From: Sphingorhabdus sp.
GTDB taxonomy: Bacteria; Pseudomonadota; Alphaproteobacteria; Sphingomonadales; Sphingomonadaceae
DNA length: 34,827 nt
Assembly (NCBI GenBank): GCA_015478735.1
Contig: JADMKQ010000039.1
Span: 6,255 to 41,081, forward strand
Direction: 5' to 3'
Positions 17,508 to 26,279 of this stretch are shown here, piece after piece; the first letter of the stretch is position 1, and the number at the start of each line of letters is the position of its first letter. Both the position numbers and the translations under genes were made by a program. The notes below the pieces were generated by a model, which worked only from the letters and a program-made list of their open reading frames with translations, was not told the origin of the DNA and did not search any database.

Positions 17508-19274
17508 TTATTTTTGCGCTTCGATCCAGCGGGTGACTTGCGCGTCCAGCATGTCAAGCGGCACCGCGCCTTGACCCAGCACAACATCATGAAATTCGCG
17601 CAGGTCAAAATTGTCGCCAAGTGCTGTGGTGGCCTTTTCGCGTAGTTCGCGGATTTTCAGTTCACCCATTTTATAGGCAAGCGCCTGTCCGGGCCAACTG
17701 ATATAGCGGTTCACTTCCGCTTCGATATTGGCTTCGCTCAGCGCCGTGTTGTCTGTCATGAAATCAATCGCGCGCTGCTTGCTCCATCCTTTTGAATGGA
17801 TGCCGGTATCGACCACCAGCCGCGCTGCGCGCCACATTTCGTAGGACAAACGGCCCATATCCTTTGCGGGCGTGTCATAAAGGCCCATCTCAATACCCAA
17901 ACGTTCGGAATACAGACCCCAGCCTTCGACAAAGGCAGTGAAAAACGCGCCGTGTTTGCGAAAGTCCGGCATGTCCAGTTCCTGTTGCAGCGCGATTTGC
18001 TGGTGATGGCCAGGCACCGCTTCATGGACACTGAGCGCAGGGATTTCCCAGAAGGGCCGCTGGTCGAGCTTGGACGTGTTGACATAATAGAAGCCGGCAA
18101 TACCGACTTCGGGTGATCCGGGATTATAATAAGCTGTCGTCGTGCCTTCTGCCGTTTCCGCCGGAATCTCTTTGATGCCATAGGGCAGGCGGGCCAGCTT
18201 CCCGATGACCGAAGGCATTTTGCCGTCAATCATTTTGTTCACACGCGCGACTTTTTCCATCAGTTCTTCGGGCGTTTTCGCGTAATATTTGGGGTTGGTT
18301 CGCAGTTCCTGGATAAACGCTTCCCGCGTATCGAACCCGGCCTGTTTCGAAACTTCCACCATTTCGGCGCGGATGCGAGCGACTTCGGACAGGCCGATAT
18401 TGTGAATCTCGGCCGCCGTTTTGTCGGTAGTCGTCATCTGCCGGACGCGGAATTCGTAATATTCCGCACCGCCGGGCTGCGCAGATATACCCGGTTCCTT
18501 GGCACAATTGGGCGCATATTTGCTATTATACCAATCGAGATGCTGTTTCAGCGCGGGTTCGATCACCGTGCTGATGGCGTTGCTGGCACTGGCCGCCAGA
18601 GCGTCAAAAGTTTTCTGGTCAATCGTTTCGGGTTTGTTGCGGGTGAACGGTTCGTAAAAGCGCGTCTCCTTCGGGTCTTCCTTGATCAGGCCGGAAATAG
18701 TTTTCTCGTAACCTACCAGCGCCGCGCAGGGCTGGACATAGCCGCCCTTCAGCGCCTGATTGGCGACCGCAATAGATTGCTGATGGACAGCGCCGTATTT
18801 TTTCAGGCGATTGACATAGGTCTGATAATCCGCCGCCGTGCGAAAAGGCATGCCGTTCTGCATACCGGCAAAGTTTTGATGCCAACTGCTGTAACTGGTA
18901 AAATTGATTGTCCGCTGGCCATAGCTGTTCGCCTCTACCTGTTCGGAAAGGGTTCGGCGCAGGATGCCGTAATTGGTTTTGTCCTCTTCGGAGAGGCTGC
19001 TCTGGTCAATTTGATCGAGCTGAGCCAGCCATTTTTTGGCCATCTCAACCCGCTTGTCTTCGGCTTCCAGACTGTAATCGGTGACTCGTCCGGCTGGATC
19101 ACTGACGCCCAGTGACGAGGCAAATTCAGGATTTTGGTCCAGCACATAGGCCCAGTAAGAGTCGATAATCTGGTGTAATTGCGCTGATTTTCCATCTTCA
19201 TTCGCGGCCTGGAGTGGCGCGCTGATCGCCAGTGCTGTCAGTGAAATCAATTTTAGAAAATGTTTCCGGCGCAT
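17508..19274 (-). CDS. DUF885 family protein (probable exported metallopeptidase-like)
   Basis: MRRKHFLKLISLTALAISAPLQAANEDGK signal peptide; SVHEAVPGHHQQIALQQEL motif typical of DUF885. ORF opens at 19289; ATG at 19274 has GGAG upstream. Confidence 0.9.
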   Translation of the reverse strand: MRRKHFLKLISLTALAISAPLQAANEDGKSAQLHQIIDSYWAYVLDQNPEFASSLGVSDPAGRVTDYSLEAEDKRVEMAKKWLAQLDQIDQSSLSEEDKTNYGILRRTLSEQVEANSYGQRTINFTSYSSWHQNFAGMQNGMPFRTAADYQTYVNRLKKYGAVHQQSIAVANQALKGGYVQPCAALVGYEKTISGLIKEDPKETRFYEPFTRNKPETIDQKTFDALAASASNAISTVIEPALKQHLDWYNSKYAPNCAKEPGISAQPGGAEYYEFRVRQMTTTDKTAAEIHNIGLSEVARIRAEMVEVSKQAGFDTREAFIQELRTNPKYYAKTPEELMEKVARVNKMIDGKMPSVIGKLARLPYGIKEIPAETAEGTTTAYYNPGSPEVGIAGFYYVNTSKLDQRPFWEIPALSVHEAVPGHHQQIALQQELDMPDFRKHGAFFTAFVEGWGLYSERLGIEMGLYDTPAKDMGRLSYEMWRAARLVVDTGIHSKGWSKQRAIDFMTDNTALSEANIEAEVNRYISWPGQALAYKMGELKIRELREKATTALGDNFDLREFHDVVLGQGAVPLDMLDAQVTRWIEAQK

Positions 19275-19288
19275 CTTGCTCTCCTGCA

Positions 19289-19316
19289 AATAATATCAGC
19301 TGCAACCGATATTATT
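19289..19316. promoter_or_regulatory. Perfect 9-bp inverted repeat upstream of the DUF885 gene (possible operator or hairpin)
   Basis: AATAATATC (19289-19297), 10-nt spacer, GATATTATT (19308-19316). Confidence 0.4.
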
Positions 19317-19367
19317 CAGCCGTTCAAGTCAAGTATGATGATATTCGGAAAGGAAAAGTTAGGGGGC

Positions 19368-20924
19368 TCAGATCAGCTTTGTCCGCAATTCCCCGGCAAG
19401 GGCAACGGGAATATCATTGATCCTAAGCGGTGTGGTAACTGATCCGCCCGCAATCCCCACTATAATGGTGGCAAGGCCAAGCGGATGGTCGAGCGGCGAT
19501 TGGCTAATATCGACGCTCTGAATTTTGCGGATCGGCAAAATCGTCAGTTTTCGTCTCCACCAGCCCTGATGGACATAAAGCTGTGTGGCGCTCAACGCAT
19601 AAAGGTGATGGCGCCAGTTAAGATACTTGACGGCAATGACCGGGATAGCCAGCAAACTGAGCCCGTAGATTACTGGGTTAAGCAGCATCCCGTTGGCAAT
19701 ACTAACCGCCAAAATCACGACGACCCAGATGATCGCATCGCGCCACCATAATGCCGAATGCACATGATGAAATTGCAGATCACCGGTCACACCTGCAATC
19801 CCCGTCTCGACCAGTATCGGATCAATCTCGTCCATTTGCGCGCATGGTGCAACACTATGGTCGCGCTCTCCGCTGCCATCGCTGGCGAGGGACTGGAACT
19901 TCAAATGGTGCCAGCCAAAGCGGCTGCGGATGGGTCCGGTTTGAATAATGACAGCCTGCACCCGGTGGATTGGCATAACCATATCGGTCAGCGTAAACAG
20001 GCCGCGCCGCCGCCGGAACCCCGGTCTGCCTGTATCAACGCGGTCAAGGCGAAAGCCATATTCGCGGATGAAAGTGCGGATGATACCGCCAACCATTCCC
20101 ACCACAATGATCGAGAAAAGCATCCCGATAAGCCAGATAAAACGCGTCGTAGCGCTTAGCGTGTATATGATGGCCTGATCTTCAAATTCATCGGCCCAAT
20201 CCCACAGGCTGAACATCTTTTCGGGGATCAGAAAATCCAGATTCTGGGTAACCGCGCCCATGATGGCGAGCAGGATGAAAGAGAAGTTGAACAGACTGGC
20301 AATGAATATCCGCCGGTTGTCCATGGCAAAGAGTGGCGCGCGTTCTTCCCCTTCCGGCTGCTCGTCTCCGTGATCTGAATCGGCAACATCTGCAGCTTCA
20401 GCGGTAATTCCCGACTTATAGTCCCGCAGCCTGTCGCGAAGCGCACGGGCATCGGTCAGCAAAAGCGCATCCAGCTTGCCATCCTCGCCCACCGAGGCTC
20501 CTGTTTCCAGCTTTACCGTGGCGAGCCCCAATATCCGGCTGATCAACTTCTGTTCCAGGCTGACATCCTGTATCCGGTCATAGGGGATCGACCGGTTATT
20601 GCGGTTGAGCAGGCCGCTTTTAATGCGGATTTCCTTTGCTCCAACCTGATAGGTAAAGCGCCACCAGATCAGTGACATGACACCAATGATGAAGCCGGAG
20701 AAGAGAAAAGCCGCCAGCAGAGTATAGACAATATTCCGGTCAAAAACGCTGAAATATAAAACAGCAATGGCAATCAGGTTCTGACCAATAGCCGAAACGG
20801 ATTTCATGATGATGCTGAGCGGATGAAGATGGCGGAACCCGTTGTCAGCCGCCATAGACGAAGCGATTGGTTCTGGGTCTATTGCTGTATGCGCCGGTGA
20901 TTTGGGGGGAGGGGCATCATTCAT
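19368..20924 (-). CDS. Membrane protein with bacterial PH domains (YdbT-like)
   Basis: Repeated TM pair plus bPH2-like units (IRIKSGLLNRNNRSIPYDRIQDVSLEQ; LYVHQGWWRRKLTILPIRKIQSVDISQSPLDHPLGLATIIV). Confidence 0.85.
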   Translation of the reverse strand: MNDAPPPKSPAHTAIDPEPIASSMAADNGFRHLHPLSIIMKSVSAIGQNLIAIAVLYFSVFDRNIVYTLLAAFLFSGFIIGVMSLIWWRFTYQVGAKEIRIKSGLLNRNNRSIPYDRIQDVSLEQKLISRILGLATVKLETGASVGEDGKLDALLLTDARALRDRLRDYKSGITAEAADVADSDHGDEQPEGEERAPLFAMDNRRIFIASLFNFSFILLAIMGAVTQNLDFLIPEKMFSLWDWADEFEDQAIIYTLSATTRFIWLIGMLFSIIVVGMVGGIIRTFIREYGFRLDRVDTGRPGFRRRRGLFTLTDMVMPIHRVQAVIIQTGPIRSRFGWHHLKFQSLASDGSGERDHSVAPCAQMDEIDPILVETGIAGVTGDLQFHHVHSALWWRDAIIWVVVILAVSIANGMLLNPVIYGLSLLAIPVIAVKYLNWRHHLYALSATQLYVHQGWWRRKLTILPIRKIQSVDISQSPLDHPLGLATIIVGIAGGSVTTPLRINDIPVALAGELRTKLI

Positions 20925-21454
20925 ATCATGTCTTGACGGATATGATCCTTGATCGTGTCGCGCATGGATTCTGCATCCGAAGGATCAAGGCCGGGCAACG
21001 TGACAATGCTGTTATGCGTGCCCGCCGTGTGGACGATCAGGGTCGATAATCCGAACATCCGTTGGAGCGGCCCCTGTGCCACATCAATATGCTGAATCCG
21101 GTTAAACGGAACGATCGTATCCGTGCGCCAAAGATATCCGCGCAAAATACGAAGTTGCTGGTCCCCCATGTCATAGCCCCAGCGGCGATAGATGCGATCC
21201 GGCAGCAACGTGAAAAGCACAATCGCAATCACCGCCACCGGCCCGGCAACGGCACCTGCTGCCAAGGGTAACTCATTGCGAATGAAAAATTCCGCGACCA
21301 TTGAAGCAATGAACAGAATGGCCGCAATGATTCCGATATTCAGCCGGATGAGGGATTTGTGCGGAGGGTGTAGCGGGGTCAGGCCCTGATTATAGGTCCG
21401 CGCGCTGTCTTGCTCCATCTGGTCAAGCGGGTCGATGATCGTATCGGTCATCAT
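20921..21454 (-). CDS. PH domain-containing membrane protein (YdbS-like)
   Basis: YDMGDQQLRILRGYLWRTDTIVPFNRIQHIDVAQGPLQRMFGLSTLIVHTAG; 4-nt overlap with the next gene. Confidence 0.87.
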   Translation of the reverse strand: MMTDTIIDPLDQMEQDSARTYNQGLTPLHPPHKSLIRLNIGIIAAILFIASMVAEFFIRNELPLAAGAVAGPVAVIAIVLFTLLPDRIYRRWGYDMGDQQLRILRGYLWRTDTIVPFNRIQHIDVAQGPLQRMFGLSTLIVHTAGTHNSIVTLPGLDPSDAESMRDTIKDHIRQDMI

Positions 21455-21544
21455 TTTACTATGCCGAAGCTGTGTTATTTAGACAAGACAGTTAAGGGAC
21501 GTCTCTAAGAAATTTCGGGTGTAAAGAAAAAGGACACCGCACAC

Positions 21545-21572
21545 CGTCATTCCCGCCTGCGAGGGAATGACG
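21545..21572. repeat. REP-like palindrome CGTCATTCCCGCCTGCGAGGGAATGACG
   Basis: Arms CGTCATTCCC (21545-21554) and GGGAATGACG (21563-21572) are perfect, 8-nt loop; same family as 7978-8056 and 26211-26238. Confidence 0.8.
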
Positions 21573-21613
21573 AGACATGTTTACGCAGCGGCAAATAGCA
21601 AACGAGCCGAACC

Positions 21614-22618
21614 CTATCGCGCCAGCGCCGCTTCCGCTTGCTCAATCAGCGATTTCATAATGTCCGCCACGCTTTCTTCGGCTTTTACCATGCCGACAGA
21701 TTGCCCGGCCATAACCGAACCATTTTCGACATCGCCGTCAATCACTGCCTTGCGGAGCGCACCGGCCCAAAAATGCTCGATCTGCAACTGCGCCTCGCCC
21801 ATTTCAATTTCACCCGCATCCAGTAGTTTTGCGACTTCAAGCTGTTTACGGGTAAATTCTTCGGTCCCCTTGTTTTTCAGGGCGCGGACAGGAATGACCG
21901 GCAGACGCGGATCGACCTGGACGCTGATCACGGCGTCACGGGCATTGCCGCGAATGAAGGCTTTTTTGAAATTGGGGTGGGCAATGGATTCATGGGCGCA
22001 GACAAAGCGGGAGCCAAGCTGGACGCCGCTCGCGCCCATTTCCAGATAGCTGGCAATGGCTTCGCCGCGGCCAATTCCGCCTGCGACAAAAACCGGAATC
22101 TGGTCTGCAATTTCCGGTAATATTTCCTGGGCGAGCACCGATGTGGCCACTGGTCCGATATGGCCGCCCGCTTCCATGCCTTCGATAACAATGCCGTCAA
22201 CGCCTGATTTGATGAATTTCTTTGCCAGCGAGAGGGCAGGCGCGAAACAGATCACCTTCGCGCCGGTTGCTTTTATCGCTTCAAGGCTGCCTTTGGGCGG
22301 CAATCCGCCCGCCAGCACGATATGGCTGACACTATGTTGGCCGCAAACGGCAATCAGTTCCATCAGATCGGGGTGCATGGTGATCAGGTTGACGCCAAAC
22401 GGTTTGGTCGTGCGCTTTTTTGTCTCGGCAATTTCGGTGTCTAGCAGGTCCGGCGTCATCGCACCGCAAGCAATCACACCAAATCCGCCTGCATTGGAAA
22501 TCGCGCTGACCAGATTACGTTCGGAAACCCAGCTCATCGCGCCGCACATGATCGCGGTCTCGCTACCAAGCAGTTCTGTGCCGCGCTGCATCAGGGATGC
22601 GAGTTTCGATTGCGTCAT
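21614..22618 (-). CDS. Nitronate monooxygenase / 2-nitropropane dioxygenase-like flavoprotein
   Basis: MCGAMSWVSERNLVSAISNAGGFGVIACGAMTPD; GVDGIVIEGMEAGGHIG; VFVAGGIGRGEAIASYLEMGASGVQLGSRFVCAHES. ORF opens at 22651; MTQSKLASL at 22618 is the likelier start. Confidence 0.88.
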   Translation of the reverse strand: MTQSKLASLMQRGTELLGSETAIMCGAMSWVSERNLVSAISNAGGFGVIACGAMTPDLLDTEIAETKKRTTKPFGVNLITMHPDLMELIAVCGQHSVSHIVLAGGLPPKGSLEAIKATGAKVICFAPALSLAKKFIKSGVDGIVIEGMEAGGHIGPVATSVLAQEILPEIADQIPVFVAGGIGRGEAIASYLEMGASGVQLGSRFVCAHESIAHPNFKKAFIRGNARDAVISVQVDPRLPVIPVRALKNKGTEEFTRKQLEVAKLLDAGEIEMGEAQLQIEHFWAGALRKAVIDGDVENGSVMAGQSVGMVKAEESVADIMKSLIEQAEAALAR

Positions 22619-22694
22619 ATATTTCTTACCTTTTAACCTCTTCCCTTCCAACGAAGGGGCAGGGGCGGGTGATTTCAGGAGCAGTGGCGCCTAA

Positions 22695-22713
22695 CCCTCT
22701 CCCGAAGAGAGGG
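22695..22713 (-). terminator. Hairpin downstream of lysC
   Basis: CCCTCTC (22695-22701), 5-nt loop, GAGAGGG (22707-22713); no strong T tract. Confidence 0.35.
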
Positions 22714-22721
22714 GCTTTCAT

Positions 22722-23987
22722 TCAAACCGTTTCTTCTGCATCCAGCCCGTAAGCGGTGTGCAACACGCGCAGAGCTAGTTCGGCATAATCTGCTTCGATC
22801 AGAACGCTGACCTTGATTTCCGAGGTGGTAATCGCCTGGATATTGACGCCGCGCTCGGCCAGTGCCTTGAACATTGTCGAAGCAACACCGGCATGGCTTT
22901 TCATGCCGACGCCCACGACAGAGATTTTTGCCACATTGGTGTCTGAAAGTATGCGGTTATAACCGATCTGGTCCCTTGCCTTTTCCAGTATCTGCATCGT
23001 CCGGTCCAGGTCGCTCGCCGGAGTGGTGAAGGTCACGTCGGTTTCGCCTTTTTCGCGGCCGACGTTCTGGACGATCATGTCCACATTGATGGCGGCTTCG
23101 GCCAGAGGTTCAAATATGCTCGCCACTGCACCGGGCTTGTCCGGCACGCGGGTGAGGGTGACTTTACATTCATTCTTGTCATGGGCAATGCCGGTGATGA
23201 GCTGGCGTTCCATATCATTTTTCTCCATTTCGCTTTCGCTGACGATCATTGTTCCGGGCAGGTCATCGGCGCATGGCGCGTCGTCCCCGTTAAACGATGA
23301 CAGCACCTGAATACGCACATTCTCTTTCATCGCCAGACCGACAGAGCGTGTCTGCAAGACTTTTGCGCCGACGCTGGCGAGTTCCAGCATTTCCTCGAAC
23401 GTAACGGTTTTCAGCTTGCGCGCGCGGGTCACAATGCGCGGGTCCGTTGTGTAAACCCCGTCAACATCGGTATAAATGTCGCAGCGATCCGCCTTTACCG
23501 CTGCGGCAATGGCGACGGCGCTGGTATCGGATCCGCCCCGGCCCAGTGTCGTAATCCGGCCATTCTCGCTTATCCCCTGGAAACCCGGAATGATCGCGAT
23601 TTCACCGCTTTCCATGGATGCGGTCAGCTCAGCAGCATCAATCGTTTCGATTCGCGCCTTGCTATGGGATGAGACAGTGCGGATCGGCATTTGCCAGCCC
23701 AGCCAGCTGCGCGCTCTGGCGCCAAGCGATTGCAAGGCAATGGCGAGCAGTCCGGATGTCACCTGTTCACCGCTGGCAACCACCACATCATATTCTGCCG
23801 GATCGTATAACGAGCTGGCTTCGCGGCAGAAATTGACCAGCCTGTCGGTGTCGCCTGCCATAGCAGAGACGACAACGGCGACCTCGTGCCCCGCATCGGC
23901 TTGCCGCTTGACGATCTGGGCTACCCGGCGGATACGTTCGATGCCAGCCATAGAGGTGCCGCCAAATTTCATCACTATTCGTGCCAT
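22722..23987 (-). CDS. lysC: Aspartate kinase
   Basis: MARIVMKFGGTSMAGIERIRRVA; GRGGSDTSAVAIAAAVKADRCDIYTDVDGVYTTDPR; tandem ACT domains at the C-terminus. Confidence 0.98.
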   Translation of the reverse strand: MARIVMKFGGTSMAGIERIRRVAQIVKRQADAGHEVAVVVSAMAGDTDRLVNFCREASSLYDPAEYDVVVASGEQVTSGLLAIALQSLGARARSWLGWQMPIRTVSSHSKARIETIDAAELTASMESGEIAIIPGFQGISENGRITTLGRGGSDTSAVAIAAAVKADRCDIYTDVDGVYTTDPRIVTRARKLKTVTFEEMLELASVGAKVLQTRSVGLAMKENVRIQVLSSFNGDDAPCADDLPGTMIVSESEMEKNDMERQLITGIAHDKNECKVTLTRVPDKPGAVASIFEPLAEAAINVDMIVQNVGREKGETDVTFTTPASDLDRTMQILEKARDQIGYNRILSDTNVAKISVVGVGMKSHAGVASTMFKALAERGVNIQAITTSEIKVSVLIEADYAELALRVLHTAYGLDAEETV

Positions 23988-24059
23988 GATGCCTGCTTAT
24001 GTTACTTTCTGTTGAAAAAGGGTCTGAACGAGACGCGTGCGCTGTGATAAAGAGACGAT

Positions 24060-24833
24060 ATGACAAACGCAAGCATCAGCAATAGGGAAGTTTCAGGGGC
24101 GTCTGTACCTGAAATCAAAAGCACAATAAACCCCGAAGAAGCGGCGCATTTCGGTGCTTTAGCGGCAGAGTGGTGGGATCCGGAAGGCTCGTCTGCCATG
24201 CTCCACCGGCTGAATCCGGTCCGGCTCGGTTATATAAGGGACGCGATCAACCTGCATTTCGGCGTTGATCCAGCCGGATTGCGGCCCTTGACCGGCAAGC
24301 GCGCGCTGGATGTCGGGTGCGGAGCGGGGCTGGTTTGCGAACCGCTCGCCCGAATGGGGGCAGAGGTAACAGGGCTCGACGCTGCACCGGAAAATATCGC
24401 CGCAGCACGCGCCCATGCAGAGCCGCAGGGGCTGGATATTGTTTATCAAAACAACGGGATCGAAACATTCGGTGAAAGCGGATTTGATCTCGTCACCTCG
24501 CTTGAAGTGATAGAGCATGTCGAGGATCCTGACGGCTTTGTCGCCGGGCTTGCCAACGCGCTGGCGGATGGTGGTCTTATGATCCTTTCCACCCCCAATC
24601 GCACGGCGATGTCAAAATTGCTGATGGTCGATCTGGCGGAGAGGACCGGGCATATACCCAAGGGTACGCATCATCATGACCAGTTTTTCACGCCCGATGA
24701 GCTGGAAAAACTCTTGGGTCAGGCGGGCCTGCGCGTGACGGATGTAACGGGCATTTCCTATAGTCCGTCGCATGGTTTTGGGCTTTCCGATAACCTGGCG
24801 CTCAATTACCTGATGACCGTGGTGAAGGACTAG
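24060..24833 (+). CDS. ubiG: Ubiquinone biosynthesis O-methyltransferase UbiG
   Basis: HFGALAAEWWDPEGSSAMLHRLNPVRLGYIRDAI; ALDVGCGAGLVCEPLARMGAEVTGLDAAPENI; STPNRT. Confidence 0.97.
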   Translation: MTNASISNREVSGASVPEIKSTINPEEAAHFGALAAEWWDPEGSSAMLHRLNPVRLGYIRDAINLHFGVDPAGLRPLTGKRALDVGCGAGLVCEPLARMGAEVTGLDAAPENIAAARAHAEPQGLDIVYQNNGIETFGESGFDLVTSLEVIEHVEDPDGFVAGLANALADGGLMILSTPNRTAMSKLLMVDLAERTGHIPKGTHHHDQFFTPDELEKLLGQAGLRVTDVTGISYSPSHGFGLSDNLALNYLMTVVKD

Positions 24834-24841
24834 ACCCTGTT

Positions 24842-24929
24842 CAATTTTGATTGAATCAAAATTGGGGCCTAGTTTATTGTTTTACCGTGATTTCCGAGCC
24901 GTGAAATGTTCCATTTCACTCGAAACCAC
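24842..24929. repeat. Composite palindromic intergenic element (two hairpins)
   Basis: CAATTTTGATT-G-AATCAAAATTG (24842-24864) is a perfect 11-bp inverted repeat; GTGAAATG-TTC-CATTTCAC (24901-24919) is a perfect 8-bp stem that extends with bulges through GTGATTTCCGAG / CTCGAAACCAC. Confidence 0.7.
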
Positions 24930-24956
24930 TCTAAGCAGGGTGCATGGTGAGTAGGG

Positions 24957-24980
24957 CGACCCCCGCCTTCGCGGGGGTTG
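24957..24980. terminator. GC-rich hairpin between convergent ubiG and the FzlA-like GST (terminator or REP-like)
   Basis: ACCCCCGC (24959-24966), loop CTTC, GCGGGGGT (24971-24978), extendable by a GU and a CG pair. Confidence 0.55.
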
Positions 24981-25012
24981 ATGCTTCGGGATGTGTTACA
25001 TTACGCGGCGCG

Positions 25013-25684
25013 TCAAAAATCAACCAGCTCGTAATGGGATGGCGGAGAAATGACTTCCATGCGCTCAGACAATAATGGCCGGAACGAAGGGCGCGATTTG
25101 AACATGGCATACCATGCCTTGGTCTGCCCATGGCCCGTCCAGTCGATCCCGCCCAGATAATCCGCTACCGAAATCTGCGCCGCAGCGGCAAGGTCGGCAA
25201 GGCTCATCGTCGCCCCGGCCAGCCAGCTACGATGGTCGATCAGATAGTCGATATAATCGAGATGGACATTGGCCCGCCGCATGGCTTCGCGCAATATCTT
25301 GGCATCCGGCGGAGCACGATGGACAATGCGTTTATGCATGCGTTCATAAAGCAATGGCGCAGTCACATCACCGTAAAACTGTTCGTCAAACCAGGCCACA
25401 AGCCTGCGGATCTCGGCCCGATTTGTCGCGGTGCCATTTATCATCGGGGATTTTTCGACCGTCTCTTCGATATATTCGCAGATCGCGACGCTATCGGCGA
25501 GGATGATGTCGCGTTGATCGTGGCTCATCACCGGAGTCCGGCCAGCAGGGTTCATATCCAGAAATTCATCGCGCTGTAGCCATGGCGATTCGCGCACCAG
25601 TTCGTAACCGACAGATTTTTCGCCCAGTAACAGACGTACTTTGCGCGAAAACGGACAAAGCGGAAATTGGAATAAATGCCACAT
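25013..25684 (-). CDS. fzlA: GST-fold protein, probable FtsZ-binding FzlA orthologue
   Basis: MWHLFQFPLCPFSRKVRLLLGEK...NPAGRTPVM...RRLVAWFDEQFYGDVTAPLLYERM...LDYIDYLIDHRSWLAGATMSLADLAAAAQISVADYLGGIDW...KSRPSFRPLLSERMEVISPPSHYELVDF; the PPxHYxxxDF tail resembles alphaproteobacterial FzlA. Confidence 0.75.
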   Translation of the reverse strand: MWHLFQFPLCPFSRKVRLLLGEKSVGYELVRESPWLQRDEFLDMNPAGRTPVMSHDQRDIILADSVAICEYIEETVEKSPMINGTATNRAEIRRLVAWFDEQFYGDVTAPLLYERMHKRIVHRAPPDAKILREAMRRANVHLDYIDYLIDHRSWLAGATMSLADLAAAAQISVADYLGGIDWTGHGQTKAWYAMFKSRPSFRPLLSERMEVISPPSHYELVDF

Positions 25685-25773
25685 ATTGTTGCTGTTAAGC
25701 CGGATTGTGCTGCGGGGGAAGAGCCTTGATGCGCGAAATGCGGATTACCGGTTCCTTTGCAGGATGACCGGTT

Positions 25774-26121
25774 TCATTCGGTCATCGCAGCGGTCTTGTA
25801 AATGGCCAGCCGGTTACCCGCCGGGTCTATACATTCAAACCTGCGGCCACCGGGATAGTCAAAAATCTCTTTGACAATTAAGCCGCCCGCAGCCGTCACC
25901 TGAGCCAATGCCGCTTCCAGATCATCAGCCTCAAAAGTCGGGAGAGGGGCCGCAGGTTCATCCCCGGCAGCAAGACCGATTTGCACAGGTCCGCTTTCTT
26001 CCCCGGCATAGTCCGGACCATAATCGGTGAAGTTAAAGCCAAAGGCTTTCTCGTAAAAGGCCTTGCTGGCCGTCATATCAGCGGCCTTCATTTCTATATA
26101 ATTGGGCGTGATCCGGGACAT
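25774..26121 (-). CDS. VOC (glyoxalase/bleomycin resistance) family protein
   Basis: ITPNYIEMKAADMTASKAFYEKAFGFNFTDYGPDYA...AGGLIVKEIFDYPGGRRFECIDPAGNRLAIY. Confidence 0.9.
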   Translation of the reverse strand: MSRITPNYIEMKAADMTASKAFYEKAFGFNFTDYGPDYAGEESGPVQIGLAAGDEPAAPLPTFEADDLEAALAQVTAAGGLIVKEIFDYPGGRRFECIDPAGNRLAIYKTAAMTE

Positions 26122-26210
26122 GCTTATGGTTCCTCCCTGTTGGCTTGTCTGGTGTCATGGTTTGTCCCGTGCGGACATATCATGACTGCAGGCAAGCAAA
26201 AAGCGGTTAC

Positions 26211-26238
26211 CGCCATCCCCGCTTAAGCAGGAATGACG
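26211..26238. repeat. REP-like palindrome CGCCATCCCCGCTTAAGCAGGAATGACG
   Basis: Imperfect palindrome (28 nt) with the same GTCATTCC/GGAATGAC core as 21545-21572. Confidence 0.65.
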
Positions 26239-26279
26239 ATAGCCGGGTTTCGCGCCCCGAAAAACGTGCGTCCTTGGCG

